The position numbers and the translations under genes were made by a program. A DNA stretch of 64,000 nucleotides from Pseudeuparius sepicola (lineage: Eukaryota > Arthropoda > Insecta > Coleoptera > Anthribidae): positions 26,560,876-26,624,875 of the forward strand of contig OY987305.1 of the NCBI GenBank assembly GCA_963920635.1, read 5' to 3'. The notes under the pieces are model-generated. The model was not told where the DNA came from, made no database searches, and saw only the letters and a program-made list of their open reading frames with translations. Every line of letters starts with the position of its first letter. Position 1 is the first letter of the stretch. Below are positions 10,823 through 20,993 of the stretch, in pieces.

Positions 10823-11400
10823 GACAGCTAAACAAAAAAATCATGGCTGACCAATTTCCATTACTGACGATATCTTAGACCAATTAGGAAGAGCAAAATA
10901 TTTTAGCACCTTAGATCTAGCTAGTTCTTTTCACCAAATAGAATTAGAAGAACAATCTCGTCCCTTTAATGCTTTTTCAACAAATTCTTTACATTTTCAA
11001 TTTACGAGATTACCTTTAGGTATAGACAGACCCATTGCCTATGCAAGCAGAAAACTTACAAAATATGAACAAAATAAACCAGTAATCGAAAAAGAAATCT
11101 TAGCCATCTATTGGGGAATTACCTACTTACTTTAAACCACATTTATGCGGAAAAAAATTTCCAGTAGTGACAGACCCCAAACGATTAGTAGACTATGATT
11201 TCGAAATAAGGTACAAACCAGGTAAATCAAATACCAATGCGGATGCTTTATCTCGCATACAAATAGACTCTGACATCTTAAAGGCAATGACTTCAAAAGT
11301 TGCAGTAACAACACGCTCTATGACAAAAAATGCAAAAAAAAACAAAATGACAGTGCGATTCACGGACCAAGTCAACAGCCTGATCAACTGGGGACTGGGG
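10823..11400 (+). pseudogene. gypsy RT / RNase H, internally deleted
   Basis: RT resumes with LDQLGRAKYFSTLDLASSFH (motif A aspartate present) and LHFQFTRLPLGI. The sequence then jumps at about 11022 straight to RNase H (RPIAYASRKLTKYEQNKPVI, EKEILAIYWGI), so the motif with the YxDD catalytic pair is deleted. A second deletion joins VTDPKRLV to DYDFEIRYKPGKSNTNADAL, the C-terminal RNase H boundary seen in an open run at 11167-11406. The enzyme cannot work. Confidence 0.78.
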
Positions 11401-11402
11401 AA

Positions 11403-11864
11403 GTGATATCGATAACTGAAATTTCAAAAGTACCAAAAGTTATTTTTCTTGTAAAAGACATTGACGACATTGACGACAACGAAAATAAAATTGAGATTTT
11501 AAAAAACAATATTGCATGTACGTTATTAGGCGATAATCTAATTCATAACTTAGGTTTTGTCTTGAAGAAACTTATAACACAGCATAATAATCTAGCTCTT
11601 TCAATGAAAGATAAATTATTTTTCTATTTAACTATTGAAGAATTTAAAAAAATATATAACAATATTTATAAAAACAAAAAATCCAGTCTAAAATTGAAAA
11701 TTTTACTTATGAACCAGTACTATCAGTACTACTATGAACCCAGTAAGGACAGAATCACAACAAAACAAAATGAGCTCATAAAAACCTATCAGGATTCTCT
11801 ACTAGGAGGACACACCGGTGTAAAACGAACAGTTAATAAACTAACAAAAATATTGAAAAAATAG
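11403..11864 (+). pseudogene. gypsy Pol linker and start of integrase zinc finger
   Basis: Open run of 153 codons joined by a frame change to the RNase H segment. It ends with GGHTGVKRTVNKLTKILKK, the first half of the HHCC zinc-binding domain of gypsy integrase. The other half (CETCHKSK) lies beyond the insertion at 11865-12302, in an order that leaves no doubt about the family. Confidence 0.72.
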
Positions 11865-12302
11865 ACCACTTTTTTTCAGTGGAGCAAGATGATAAAATTA
11901 AAACAAAGTAGAATTCTTTCAGTCAAAACTCCACAATCAGTTTTTTATTGAAAACTGTACATGTTTCGAACCGCCAAGGGTTCATCATCAGCAGTAAAAA
12001 ATTCTTTTAGTAAGATAAATGACAAAGCTAGAAACAGGAAAAAGTAAAAATACAGGCAAAATAAGAAAACTCAATTACCTTACCTTCCAAGTAACTTTGA
12101 AGATATTAAAATTATTGTAGTAAACTTCAAAATGAAAACCAAAGGTTAAATGGAGTTTAGTGACATCTATAAAAACCCAAATTTGAAAAACCAAAAACCA
12201 AAAGGCTTCAATCCAACACCAGTAAAATACTGAAAAGAAAAAACTGATTGTGGAGTTTTGACTGAAAGAATTCTTCTTTGTTTTAATTTTAACAAAAATA
12301 TG
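11865..12302 (-). mobile_element. Small Penelope-type/retrozyme-like insertion in integrase
   Basis: A ~440-bp insertion that splits the integrase zinc finger. Its edges are inverted copies of each other: 11895-11945 (AAACAAAGTAGAATTCTTTC, then CAGTCAAAACTCCACAATCA) against 12238-12290. On the minus strand it carries a complete hammerhead-like core (11963-11992). It has no coding region. Inverted flanks plus a hammerhead recall Penelope-like terminal repeats and the small non-autonomous retrozymes of animals; which of the two is an inference. Confidence 0.6.
11963..11992 (-). ncRNA. Hammerhead ribozyme-like motif
   Basis: Minus strand reads CTGATGA, then T, GAACC, loop CTTGGC, GGTTC, GAAAC. 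The hammerhead core CUGANGA and GAAA are both exact, and stem II has five perfect base pairs. Following ATGTAC/GTACAT-type sequence could form a short stem III. I did not confirm stem I or the cleavage triplet. It lies inside the small insertion in the gypsy integrase. Confidence 0.6.
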
Positions 12303-13269
12303 TATGGAAAAGCATGTCAAAAATGGTAAAGAAATATATCTCAAATTGTGAAACATGTCACAAAAGTAAGATTATTAGGTACACAAAAGAACCACTTGTA
12401 ATAACAGAGACACCCTCGACAAGCTATGAAACTATTTCGGTAGATACAGTAGGATCTTTAAGAATCACAGAAAATGATAACCGCTATGCTTTAACTATTC
12501 AATGCGAACAAAATTTATACAGGCCATACCGTTAGAAACTAATGATTCGAATTCTGTAGCTAAAGCCCTATTTGAAAATTTCATGGTCACATTTGGAATA
12601 CCGAAAAATCTGAAACCGACCTAGGTACAGAATTTATAAACGAACTTCAAAACTCCATTAATAAATCATTACATATAAATCATTCAAAATCGGCAGCATT
12701 CCATCATAAAACTTTAGGTTCTATCGAAAGAACCCATAGAGTTCTTAACGAATATTTAACCCCACACTCTAACATCTCAAATTGGGACGAATATTTACCA
12801 TACTATATCTTTGCTTATAACCATTGAGTAAAGGATTATTCCTTTACTCAATGTTATAACACAACTCCACATACAAGTCTACCTTACACACCATACGAAT
12901 TAGTTTTTGAAAAAATTCCCAATTTACCAAACGACATATACAATCAATCAAGCCCTATTTTTGACGTAGAAAATTACGCCAAGGAATTAAAAATTAAATT
13001 AAGAGAAGCTCACCTCCGAGTTCAAGAATTGCTTAACTCGTGAGAAAAGTGCACGAAAAATTAATTGGGATAAAAACACAAATCCATCCAAATTTCATAT
13101 AAATGATTTAGTCATGTTAAAAAGAGGATTTCATCAAAAACTTGACAGCCCTTATATTGGCCCATTTAAAGTCATTGACCAAAAATAAGTAAATTCAACC
13201 ATATTAATGGATAATAAATTGCAAGCCGTTCATAACATTAGATTGACACTATCTAAAAAATGTCAATAA
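12303..13269 (+). pseudogene. gypsy integrase
   Basis: Continues the zinc finger (WKSMSKMVKKYISNCETCHK), then the DDE core: first aspartate in TISVDTVGSL (12443), second in ETDLGTEFINEL (12618) and glutamate in LGSIERTHRVLNEYL (12726), giving the DD35E spacing of retroviral-type integrases. The C-terminal part shows PYTPYELVFEK and FHINDLVMLKRGFH, and ends HNIRLTLSKKCQ with a stop. Frame changes at about 12510 and 13040, stops, and a 32-bp hairpin at 12822 inactivate it. Confidence 0.8.
12815..12860. repeat. 32-bp perfect hairpin insertion with 7-bp target duplication
   Basis: TTATAAC (12815-12821), then CATTGAGTAAAGGA, loop TTAT, TCCTTTACTCAATG, then TTATAAC again (12854-12860). Arms are 14/14 perfect. 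Removing the insert and one TTATAAC restores the integrase reading YNTTPHTSLPYTPYE. Confidence 0.85.
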
Positions 13270-13520
13270 TTTTTTTACCCTCTCTACAATTTTTCTAGAT
13301 AAACATTAATCTTACAAAGACTAAGTAAGCACATCATTTTACTCCATGTAATATTATAACATAACTATGTATTATTTAAGTATTTTTATTCACCATATTT
13401 ATCTAGTTACCTAAAATAATGTAAAGTTGTATCTATCATTAATATTTAGTTATCGTAAATCAATACAATTAATTTAATCAATACAATTTAAGAAAAATTA
13501 ATGCTAGATAAAACTCATTC

Positions 13521-13600
13521 AGGAGGAAGGTGTAGTGCATAAGCATAATATAATAAGTAGGTCAATAAATCAATGGACATTGCTCCCGCAATTGTCACAC
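13521..13600 (+). promoter_or_regulatory. gypsy polypurine tract and start of a 3' LTR
   Basis: AGGAGGAAGG at 13521-13530 is a polypurine tract, and the LTR would begin TGTAGTGC at 13531, a common LTR start. The LTR is truncated soon after, since 13623 onward is piggyBac-like coding sequence on the other strand. The stretch 13270-13520 is AT-rich non-coding 3' sequence. Confidence 0.55.
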
Positions 13601-13622
13601 CATGTAAAATAAGCAAACTACT

Positions 13623-13920
13623 TTAGGATAGCACATTTTGTAATCGATTCATTGAATAAGCGATATTCGTCAAGAAAACATCGAACTTAATTTCACGTCC
13701 AACACATAGCTTAAAATTACAGTGGACGCACTTTACTTTAATACATTTACCTCTGGCAACTGAAGATTTGGCATTTCCTGAAGAGCTTGGATAGATTTCA
13801 CTGTTATTAATGCTACTATTTTCTTCTGTATTACCGTTCATTTCATCCAGGCTCTTTGACAACTCTCGAAATATACCAGATGAACTGGCAGCTCCTAAAT
13901 CAGTAACAATTATGATTTTT
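13623..13920 (-). pseudogene. piggyBac-like transposase C-terminus (zinc ribbon)
   Basis: The open frame runs on the minus strand from the 28S junction (about 13920) to a stop at 13623. Features resemble piggyBac C-termini: SSGIFRELSKSLDEMNGN (compare the family's FLxELGxAL), an acidic/serine-rich linker, then VARGKCIKVKCVHCNFKLCV, with the CxxC...LCV pattern of the terminal zinc finger, and KFDVFLTNIAY. The expected CF before the last aromatic stretch is altered. It is a fragment cut by the rDNA piece. It could also be another zinc-finger protein. Confidence 0.4.
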
Positions 13921-13924
13921 TAGT

Positions 13925-15215
13925 TGCAAGGGGCTGAGTCTCAACAGATCGCAGCGTGGAAACTGCTCTACTACCGAGTACAACACCCTGCCAGGTACGT
14001 AAGTCTTCTACAGACAATTCCGAGTTATGACATCAAAATAATCGAGTACCCATGGTCGACAGCCAAGAGGTCAAGTCGGACGTGGCAAGGATCGATCCTG
14101 CCGCCCACCGGAGACCCGCGGTAATCAGGGCTCGTGCGACTGTCGGCGCGAACGCCGACCGCCTAGTAAAGTCACCTTGTCTTGAGCCTTTCGACTCCCG
14201 GAACTCCAAGAGATATCGTTGCCACCTTTGACTAGAAAGGATACGGCCTTATATGGGCGTTCAGGCATAATCGCACGGATGGTAGCTTCGAACCATAGCC
14301 CTCTCGAGCTAGTGCGTGAACCAAATGTCCGAATCTGCGGTTCCTCTCGTGCTGAGCAGGATTACTATCGCAACGACGAGTCATCAGTAGGGTAAAACTA
14401 ACCTATCTCACGACGGGCTAAACCCAGCTCACGTTCCCTATGTGCGGGTGAATCATTTTGACGGGCGATCTACCGACCCCCTCCCCGACTCCCCTTAACG
14501 TCCTCGCAGAGGGCTGTCCGACGACGTATGCCGTTCCCAACTTTCCTCCCGACCGGGTCCAGCTCAAGTTCCCCTTGGTGTGTTGAACAATCCGACGCTT
14601 GGCGAATTCTGCTTCGCAATGATAGACAGAGTCGACATCGAAGGATCAAAAAGCGACGTCGCTATGAACGCTTGGCCGCCACAAGCCAGTTATCCTGTAG
14701 TAACTTTTGTGACACCTCTTGTCGAAAATTCTTCGAGCCAAAAGGATCGATGGGCCGTGCTTTCGCAGTCCATATGCGTACTGAACATCGGGATCAAGCC
14801 AGCTTTTGCCCTTTTGCTCAACGCGAGGTTTCTGTGCTCGCTGAGCTGGCCTTAGGACATCAGCGTTATTTTTTGACAGATGTACCGCCTCAGTGAAACT
14901 CCCCGCATGGCAGTGTCCTCGAATCGGTTCACACGGGAGCATATGACGGCGTCCGTGCGCGGCACGCACGCACGCAAACGCCCGCAGGGGACGACGGACG
15001 GCGCGAACCGCCCGCACGCCCGAACTTGCGCAGAAACGATGAAAGTAGTGGTATTTCACCGGCGATGTTGCCACCTGCCACTTGTGCTCTACACGTCTCA
15101 TGTCTCCTTACCAGTGCCAGACTAGAGTCAAGGTCAACAGGGTCTTCTTTCCCAGCTAATTTTTCCTAGCCCGTTCCCTTGGCAGTGGTTTCGCTAGATA
15201 GTGGGTAGGGACAGT

Positions 15216-15270
<55 letters not shown>

Positions 15271-15866
15271 ATACCTTAAGAGAGTCATAGTTAAGACAGT
15301 ACCAGGGGGTCTGGGGGGAGGTCAGCCCCCCCCCCAGCCTGGTCTCCCTGGTAGGTCGGCAGCGGTCGCCGGACGCCGAGGCTTGATAATTGAGCGAGGA
15401 ACCGGCAGACTACTGCTTACAGCGGATGCCTCTCAAGGAACCTCCGCCCGGACTGTCCACGCTCTCAAAAGATCTTTAGCGAACAGCCCCCTCATAAGGC
15501 TCATTCTCGCAATCCAAGACGACGAGCCCCTGTCCCGTTACTAAGTCTAGCGCTATGCCCCTAAGAGGCCGACGCCAGTAGACCGGGATGCGAGAAGCCG
15601 AGCTCGCGGGGCTCCCCGATCCCCTTAGAACTCGTGTTAGTAGGGCTCCCCCCACAACATTTGACTAGTAACCGTCGAAGCTTCTCACGAAGTACCTCTA
15701 CCACATCTCTCTCCATCCGCGGCCTCTGACTTTCCCCAGAAACCTGGAATCATCAGACGCGCCATCGGGCGCTTTAGGGGTAAACGGCATGTGGTCTACA
15801 CGGCAGTGGCCTCGAATACTAGGACCGTGTTGGATTCCACGTCCCGGCATCTCAAGAGGCATACCC

Positions 15867-15902
<36 letters not shown>

Positions 15903-16292
15903 TCATTCATAGCACTGGGCAGAAATCACATTGTGTCAACATCTTTTCAGACCATCGCAATGCTTTGTTTTAATTAGATAGTCGGATTCCCCCGGTCCGT
16001 GCCAGTTCTGAGCTGACCGTTGAATGGCGGCCGAAGAATGCATCCGACAGACGGGTGGTGCGCGCCGCCGGAGGTTCGCAGCAAAGCAGTTCCGCGGGAG
16101 GCCAATACGCGGGACCGAGTTCGGATCCGAAATCGCCGCCGTTGTTTGGACGACGACGATCCATCACCTCTCCCAGGCTCGGTACGTTAGCCGCGCCCCG
16201 GTTCCTCGAAAAGCCCGACATGCCCCGATCCTCAGAGCCAATCCTTATCCCGAAGTTACGGATCCAATTTGCCGACTTCCCTTACCTACATA
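13925..16292 (-). rRNA. 28S rRNA fragment (3' half), pseudogene
   Basis: The reverse complement contains conserved large-subunit rRNA blocks in the correct order: GTAGGTAAGGGAAGTCGGC at the 5' edge (about 16290), GATTTCTGCCCAGTGCTATG, GCGCGGGTAAACG, TAACTATGACTCTCTTAAGG (R2 site), GGAAAGAAGACCCTGTTGAC, the CTGAGCTGGGTTTAG region (about 14420-14440) and GATCTGTTGAGACTCAGCCC near the 3' edge. The fragment is not a full gene and is not next to 18S or 5.8S here. Substitutions (for example TATCC for TAGCC after the R2 site) and a ~570-bp insertion show it is a dispersed copy. Apparent protein frames across it are chance. Confidence 0.92.
15294..15863 (-). mobile_element. ~570-bp GC-rich insertion in 28S near the R2 site
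   Basis: Canonical 28S is contiguous through GTAAACGGCGGGAGTAACTATGACTC. Here the sequence on the two sides of GGAG/TAAC is separated by about 570 bp of GC-rich, non-28S DNA. The R2 cleavage point (between 15273 and 15274) lies 20 bp away and is uninterrupted. No protein is visible in either strand of the insert. A short non-autonomous rDNA element or an unusual rDNA rearrangement are the options. Confidence 0.6.
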
Positions 16293-16518
16293 ACACCTAA
16301 TTACCTAATTGGGAAAATTGTGGAAGGGATGGCAATTCATCAGTAGTAGTATCTTCCTCATCGGAGGAAAAAATGGGATTTTACGAATTCTCCTTTTCTG
16401 TCCTTCCTCTACTTGAGAGTTAAAATCACTGGTTGTCAGCTGTAAAATAAGCTATAGAATAACAAATGGTAATATTTTTCTCACCATATGTTTCATTTTT
16501 GAAAACTCGAACTTTATA
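16293..16518. other. Intergenic, acidic-coding remnant on minus strand
   Basis: After the 28S edge, the minus strand can encode a short acidic piece (IFSSDEEDTTTDELPSLPQF, about 16385-16325) with a stop at its end. It resembles the acidic N-terminal regions of piggyBac transposases but is too short to assign. Confidence 0.25.
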
Positions 16519-17240
16519 CAGGGTGTCCCGAAATTAGCCTGCCATAATTTACCAGCGTGTTCTGCGACCCAAAAAAATGAAAAAAGTTCCTATAAACATG
16601 GCCTCAAAAATGCCCCGTAAGAGGGCTATAGCTCACGAAATGGACACTTTGGCAAACAGTTTTTTCTAAATATTTCCAGAACGAGCAAAGATAAAATTCT
16701 GAAATTTGGTGTGTGACGTGAAAAAAGCGCACAACATTTTTTTTTGGATATTTTTAACCCCTTGACCCCATTATTTGGGACGCCTATGATGAAGAATGTC
16801 AAACTATCTCTACATCGGTAAACGTCAAATCTCACAGATATATCACATAAGCACCGAATTTCATAATTTTATCTTTGTTCGTTCTGTAAATATTTAGAAA
16901 AACCGTTTGCCAAAGGATCCATTTCGGGGGCTATAGCCCCCTTAGGGGACCTTTTTGAGGCCATATTTATATGAACTTTTTTCATTTCTTTTGTATCAAA
17001 AACGTGGTGGTAAACGAGTTCGATGTTCATAATTTCGCAAGAAATCTAGAAAAAAATTACAAAAAAAATTGGGGTAATTTTAACTCCTGAACCCCCCATT
17101 TGGGACGCCTATGATTAAGAATGTCTAACTATCGCTACCTCGGCAAATGTCAAATCTCATAGGTACAACATGTACCAAATTTCAGAATTTTATCTTTGTC
17201 CGTTCTGGAAATATTTATAAAAACCCGTTGGTGAACGCAC
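16519..17240. repeat. CAGGGTG-type repeat with internal inverted and direct copies
   Basis: Begins CAGGGTGTCCCGAAATTAGC after TATA, the style of the foldback termini elsewhere in the window. Inside, a block around 16590-16700 (GGCTATAGC..., TTTAGAAATATT) is inverted at about 16870-17000, and the block TTTGGGACGCCTATGATGAA (16775) recurs as TTTGGGACGCCTATGATTAA (17100). No matching right terminus was found, so it is probably truncated. Confidence 0.5.
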
Positions 17241-18459
17241 AACATGTGCGTATTTCGCTGTAAGTTTTTTGCCTACCGAGTGTGGGCCAGTAACACTGAT
17301 CATCAAGTATCCACGATGTTAAAACAGCTTCTACTTCATTAGTTTCGGTAAACTCGACAACAGTCCACGACATTACTAAAAATTACCTATTTTACAAAAC
17401 TATACATTTACCTATTACATCTTTAAAACAAACACATTGCAAGCATTTTTCTAGGCATTTTTATAAGTTCATCAAGCATTTAAACTGAAGTACAATAGGT
17501 AACCTTTTAAAAATATCGCAGATAGGTAGATACCTAAATCTATTAACAAAATTAAGTTGCTCTATAATCATGTGTCGTACCCGCCTAACTGTTTGGCTTC
17601 GAGTTTAGAATTGTTATCTATTAAACTTATAGTCAAGGGTATAAATTAATTAGGTAAATAGAGAAATAAATATTGAGCATTACATTTACATTGTATCTAC
17701 TATTCAGGGTGTATCGGTCATCAGTACATTAATTTTAACCACGTAAGCAGGGAGCTCCATAAAGCCGAAAAACACATAAAAAAAAATTTTACTCGATGTT
17801 TAGAAAATGAGACAAATCAATTGCCCTTCCTTAATGTAACGCCGCTGGATTCTGGCTGAAAGCGCTTCGCGAGGAGGTCTTCCTAATCCCTAGGCGATGG
17901 AGGGGAATTACGCGATGTTGTCTCATTTATTAAAGTGGAATAAAAATTAGGTAGGTACCTTTGAAAATTATTCCTGTTGGTACGTTTGCTTCCTACGAAC
18001 TGGTTATCGCTTCCTTCATGCTTACACAAAAATAATTTAACAAACACATCACTTTTTATCACTTCGCCGATATTTTAAGTACCTATAGGCAGCAAATATG
18101 TAAAGAATGCTAGTAAAATGAACTTTTACCGAGACTAACAATCAAGAAAATAGGGACAAACCCGTAAAGTATTGTTTTATTTGGGCAGCTATGCCCCGAT
18201 AGATTTTATTAGTAAATAATGATCGCAGGCTTTGTTCATATGCTGATAGAAAGGCAGACATAAGTACGCGTTGTGTAGGTCATGATAGAATTTAAAACAA
18301 GCCGTCACAGAAGAATTACAATGTGCAACACCTTCAAATCAAACGTTCACTCGTACCCGAGTATTTTCTTATTTGAATAGTTAGGCTTTAATAAATTATT
18401 AGAAAATATTGTTGAGAGAGGCAACCCATACGAGTTTTCCATATTTGAAGAATTTTTTT
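17241..18459. other. Repeat-derived intergenic DNA
   Basis: No open frame of interest. At 17705 another CAGGGTGTATCGGTCATCAG terminus starts; its inverse (CTGATGACCGATACG) is found near 25886. The part 17800-17940 is a moderately GC-richer block; the rest is AT-rich with scattered TAGGTA motifs. Confidence 0.4.
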
Positions 18460-18908
18460 CAAGTAAATAAGACCATTATCTCATAATTTCTATATTTAAT
18501 TTTGGCTACCGGTTTCGTAACTTTAACAATAGTCACATCATCAGGCCACAGCTGAATAAGATTAACAATAGTATAGATAGTTATCACACACATTATAAAA
18601 TTAAATTAAAATAAAAAAATTAAAAGTTTCTATATAACCTCAAAATAGGTGTACTTACAAATATCACAGAAGCAAGAGTACTCTTGAAGAATCATTAAAA
18701 CAATCATGTCAGTCAATAATACAACTCATATAAATTAACAGGAGTGGCAAGTGGAAACATCACTTTAATAAAATTAGAAATAAAAAATTATTTGGTCAGT
18801 ACAGCCACGTTGTATGTCGAAAAAGGTTGATAAATTTGCAAATTGTTGGAAGGTTCTATTCTATTTTTAGAACCTAGTAATGGGGTCGCGCGCCATCTAT
18901 TATAGAAG
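18460..18908 (-). mobile_element. Penelope-type terminal repeat fragment
   Basis: The sequence on the minus strand contains a hammerhead-like core followed by GAAACCGGTAGCC and an AT-rich tract, the usual look of the end of a Penelope-like element. No coding part accompanies it. It joins the LINE RT fragment around 18909-19100. Confidence 0.4.
18511..18544 (-). ncRNA. Hammerhead ribozyme-like motif
   Basis: Minus strand: CTGATGA, T, GTGAC, loop TATTGTTAAA, GTTAC, GAAACC. Core bases CUGANGA and GAAA are exact. Stem II is five pairs including one G-U. The flanking stems were not resolved by eye. This is a different family from the one at 11963. Confidence 0.55.
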
Positions 18909-19100
18909 TTATGACATTACTGAACAATTAGTAAGGGTAACTAAGTATCGAAAAGAGAAAGCCATGTCAAACTGCAAGGCAAAGATCTGAAAATCAAAGG
19001 TACTAAAGAAAACTGTAAAAATTATCGTGGGAGATTCGAAACCAACCTGGACGTTTAAAGTTTTATCCTTATTATTGTTAATCTGTTTCATAATTTCAAA

Positions 19101-19535
19101 CGACTCCAGGTGAACACCAAAAGAAACATCTCTAAACTCACTATCAACCCCGTCAATAGCAACCATCTGTATTTGACCCGACAAGTAGCTCCTCAACAGT
19201 ATAAGCATATTGCCACGTATTCCACAGGCTTCCAACTTTTCCAACAACAAATCATGGCTAACCGTATCGAAAGCTTTCTTCAGATCAATAAATATGCTAA
19301 TTCTTGTCATTTTTAAATCAAGCTTTTCATACAGGTAACTTGTTAGTGCGTCGACTGAGCATTTCTCGCGGAAACCGTATTGCTCGTCAGATAAAACGCT
19401 ATACTTACTGAAAAAACTGGTCATTCTATTCTTTAAAAGTTTCTCTATTATTTTGGAAAATACAGATAACAAAGTTCGATAGTCATGTACATCCTCCTTA
19501 TCGCCCGATTTATACAATGGTTTTACAATCCCCAC
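19101..19535 (-). pseudogene. LINE reverse transcriptase fragment (Jockey/CR1-like)
   Basis: About 145 codons of non-LTR RT: IVKPLYKSGDKEDVHDYR, LSVFSKIIEKLLKNR, YGFREKCSVDALTS, motif A IFIDLKKAFDTVSHDLLLEK and SYLSGQIQMV. It ends at the start of motif B (SFGVHLES in place of GVPQGS) where Penelope-type sequence takes over, so the YADD motif and beyond are lost. The upstream (5') end abuts the piggyBac copy at about 19538. The ISLL stretch is shortened. Clade assignment is tentative. Confidence 0.75.
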
Positions 19536-19713
19536 TTACCCATTAGTGCATGTGATCCGATAAATCGGATGTCGAGTTTATGCAACCCTACTTTCGCATA
19601 AACCTAACCTCAGACAGATGTTAGTGGAACGTTTCAGGTGTAAACTTCTAATTTATTCAGTTTTTACAGTTTAATAAATACCTAAAATAAGTTAAAAGTA
19701 CACTAAAAGGAAC

Positions 19714-20760
19714 ATGGATCCATCGCTTTATTCAACGAGACGACAAGGGTACTTATTGTCCATTTTATTTTATTTTTTTTGACAATATATATAGTAAACC
19801 ACTTGACATGATCCAGTAGTAATCTGCTGATAAACTTACAATATTTTGTAAATATGGGCTTCTAAATTGGAAATCCGATAAATCGGATTGTATGCTTACT
19901 AGCTAACTTTTTCCATAGGCGAGCGGTCAAAGATAAATTGATATTTTTTATTTATATTTATATGAAGTCTTATGTGACATGTTTTTATTTATTATAATCT
20001 TTTCAGATTATCCCTTGCACAACTTTTAGAGGAAATTGAAAGAGAGGATTTGGATAGTGCAATAGATATCTATGCGACACCACTTATGGAAGGTGACGAT
20101 ACTGACTGTGATTCGGACACAAGCGATCATGAGGGTGCAGGAAATTTGTGGACCGAGGACGTTAACCACCGAGTGTGAATACGTAATAATAGGAAAACAG
20201 AATGATGACTCTAAACCTAGTGACCAAGAACCAATCTCTACGTTTGTTTTACCTGGCCAATGCAGTTCAAGATATTTTTGACGATTTCAACTCCAGTGAT
20301 GACGAGCCACTATTAAAGTTAGTTCCAAATTACAAAACGGATACATACTATTATTACAATCCACAACTACCTTCTAAGAAAATGCGACCTGCAAAAAGCA
20401 TGAAATCTAAAATGGGAAAAAAGTTCGTCGAAATTTGATCTGAATACAATTTGTGAAGAAAAACCGCTATCGGAAGAAGCTAGCATGGCAAAAAGTCCAA
20501 TGGAATTTTTTCAACCTCTTTTTTAGAGATTTCATCTCAATGTAAAAACTGATGAACTATACGCTTTTCTTGGAGGACTTCTTTTATCTGGCTACGCAAA
20601 GTATCCGAACAAACGAATGTATTGGTCGAGCCAAGATGATATCCCAAAAATTTTACAAAATAGTATAAGACTCATCGTTTTGAATCAAAATTGAGAAGTT
20701 TTCATTTGAATGACGATACCGTTATTGACAAAGAAGGTAGATTGTAGGCAAAGGTGGATG
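19714..20760 (+). pseudogene. piggyBac transposase remnant with intron
   Basis: Exon 1 is 19714-19748 (MDPSLYSTRRQG) with donor GG|GTACTT. The acceptor TTTTCAG ends at 20006, and exon 2 begins LSLAQLLEEIEREDLDSAI with an acidic stretch (GDDTDCDSDTSDHEG), as in piggyBac N-termini. After frame changes the DDE_Tnp_1_7 domain start is clear: KSPMEFFQPLF, a stop, then KTDELYAFLGGLLLSGYAKY and PNKRMYWSSQDDIPKI. It breaks off near 20760 before the catalytic aspartates. Upstream at 19555 and 19868 are two copies of the palindrome TCCGATAAATCGGA, perhaps subterminal transposase sites. Confidence 0.72.
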
Positions 20761-20993
20761 TCAGATTTAAAGTAACAGCCACCTAGAAAAAAAAATTAAT
20801 TTAACTTTTTTTGTATTTTTCGGACCACCCTGTGTATTACAAAAAAAAAAACAAAATACTGCAAGCGCAACTTATCATCGGATAACACATGAATTTGCTA
20901 CTAAACTTTAATTTTGTTCGATTAGCAGCTAGAAATTTAAAATAATCGAAATCAGAGTTTAAAAATATTAAATTTTACATCTTTGTTTATATA
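20761..20993. other. Short non-coding interval
   Basis: AT-rich, with TTTCGGACCACCCTGTGTATT (split at about 20820), probably an eroded CAGGGTG-type terminus. Nothing else supported. Confidence 0.3.

Larger units (their letters stand above)
7441..13600 (+). mobile_element. Degenerate Ty3/gypsy LTR retrotransposon
   Basis: Order of domains is gag, protease, RT, RNase H, integrase (zinc finger plus DDE core), then a purine tract and LTR start, as in Ty3/gypsy. Every coding part has stops or frameshifts and two internal deletions remove the RT active site and part of RNase H. Three later insertions sit inside pol (9585-10820, 11865-12302, 12822-12853). No envelope-like frame is seen. The 5' boundary is not exact; 7441-7603 appears to hold a TATA-like ATATAAATA and leader sequence. 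Confidence 0.82.

Noticed and set aside
14528..15125. Open frames of 80-150 codons on both strands
   Set aside because: They lie in conserved 28S rRNA sequence and its GC-rich expansion segments.
15260..15290. R2 element insertion at the canonical R2 site
   Set aside because: AAGG/TATCC (R2 cut position) is uninterrupted; the foreign DNA is 20 bp upstream in 28S sense and has no RT.
15698..15910. 70-codon minus-strand frame over the 28S/insert junction
   Set aside because: Its first part is translated 28S; no protein similarity in the insert.
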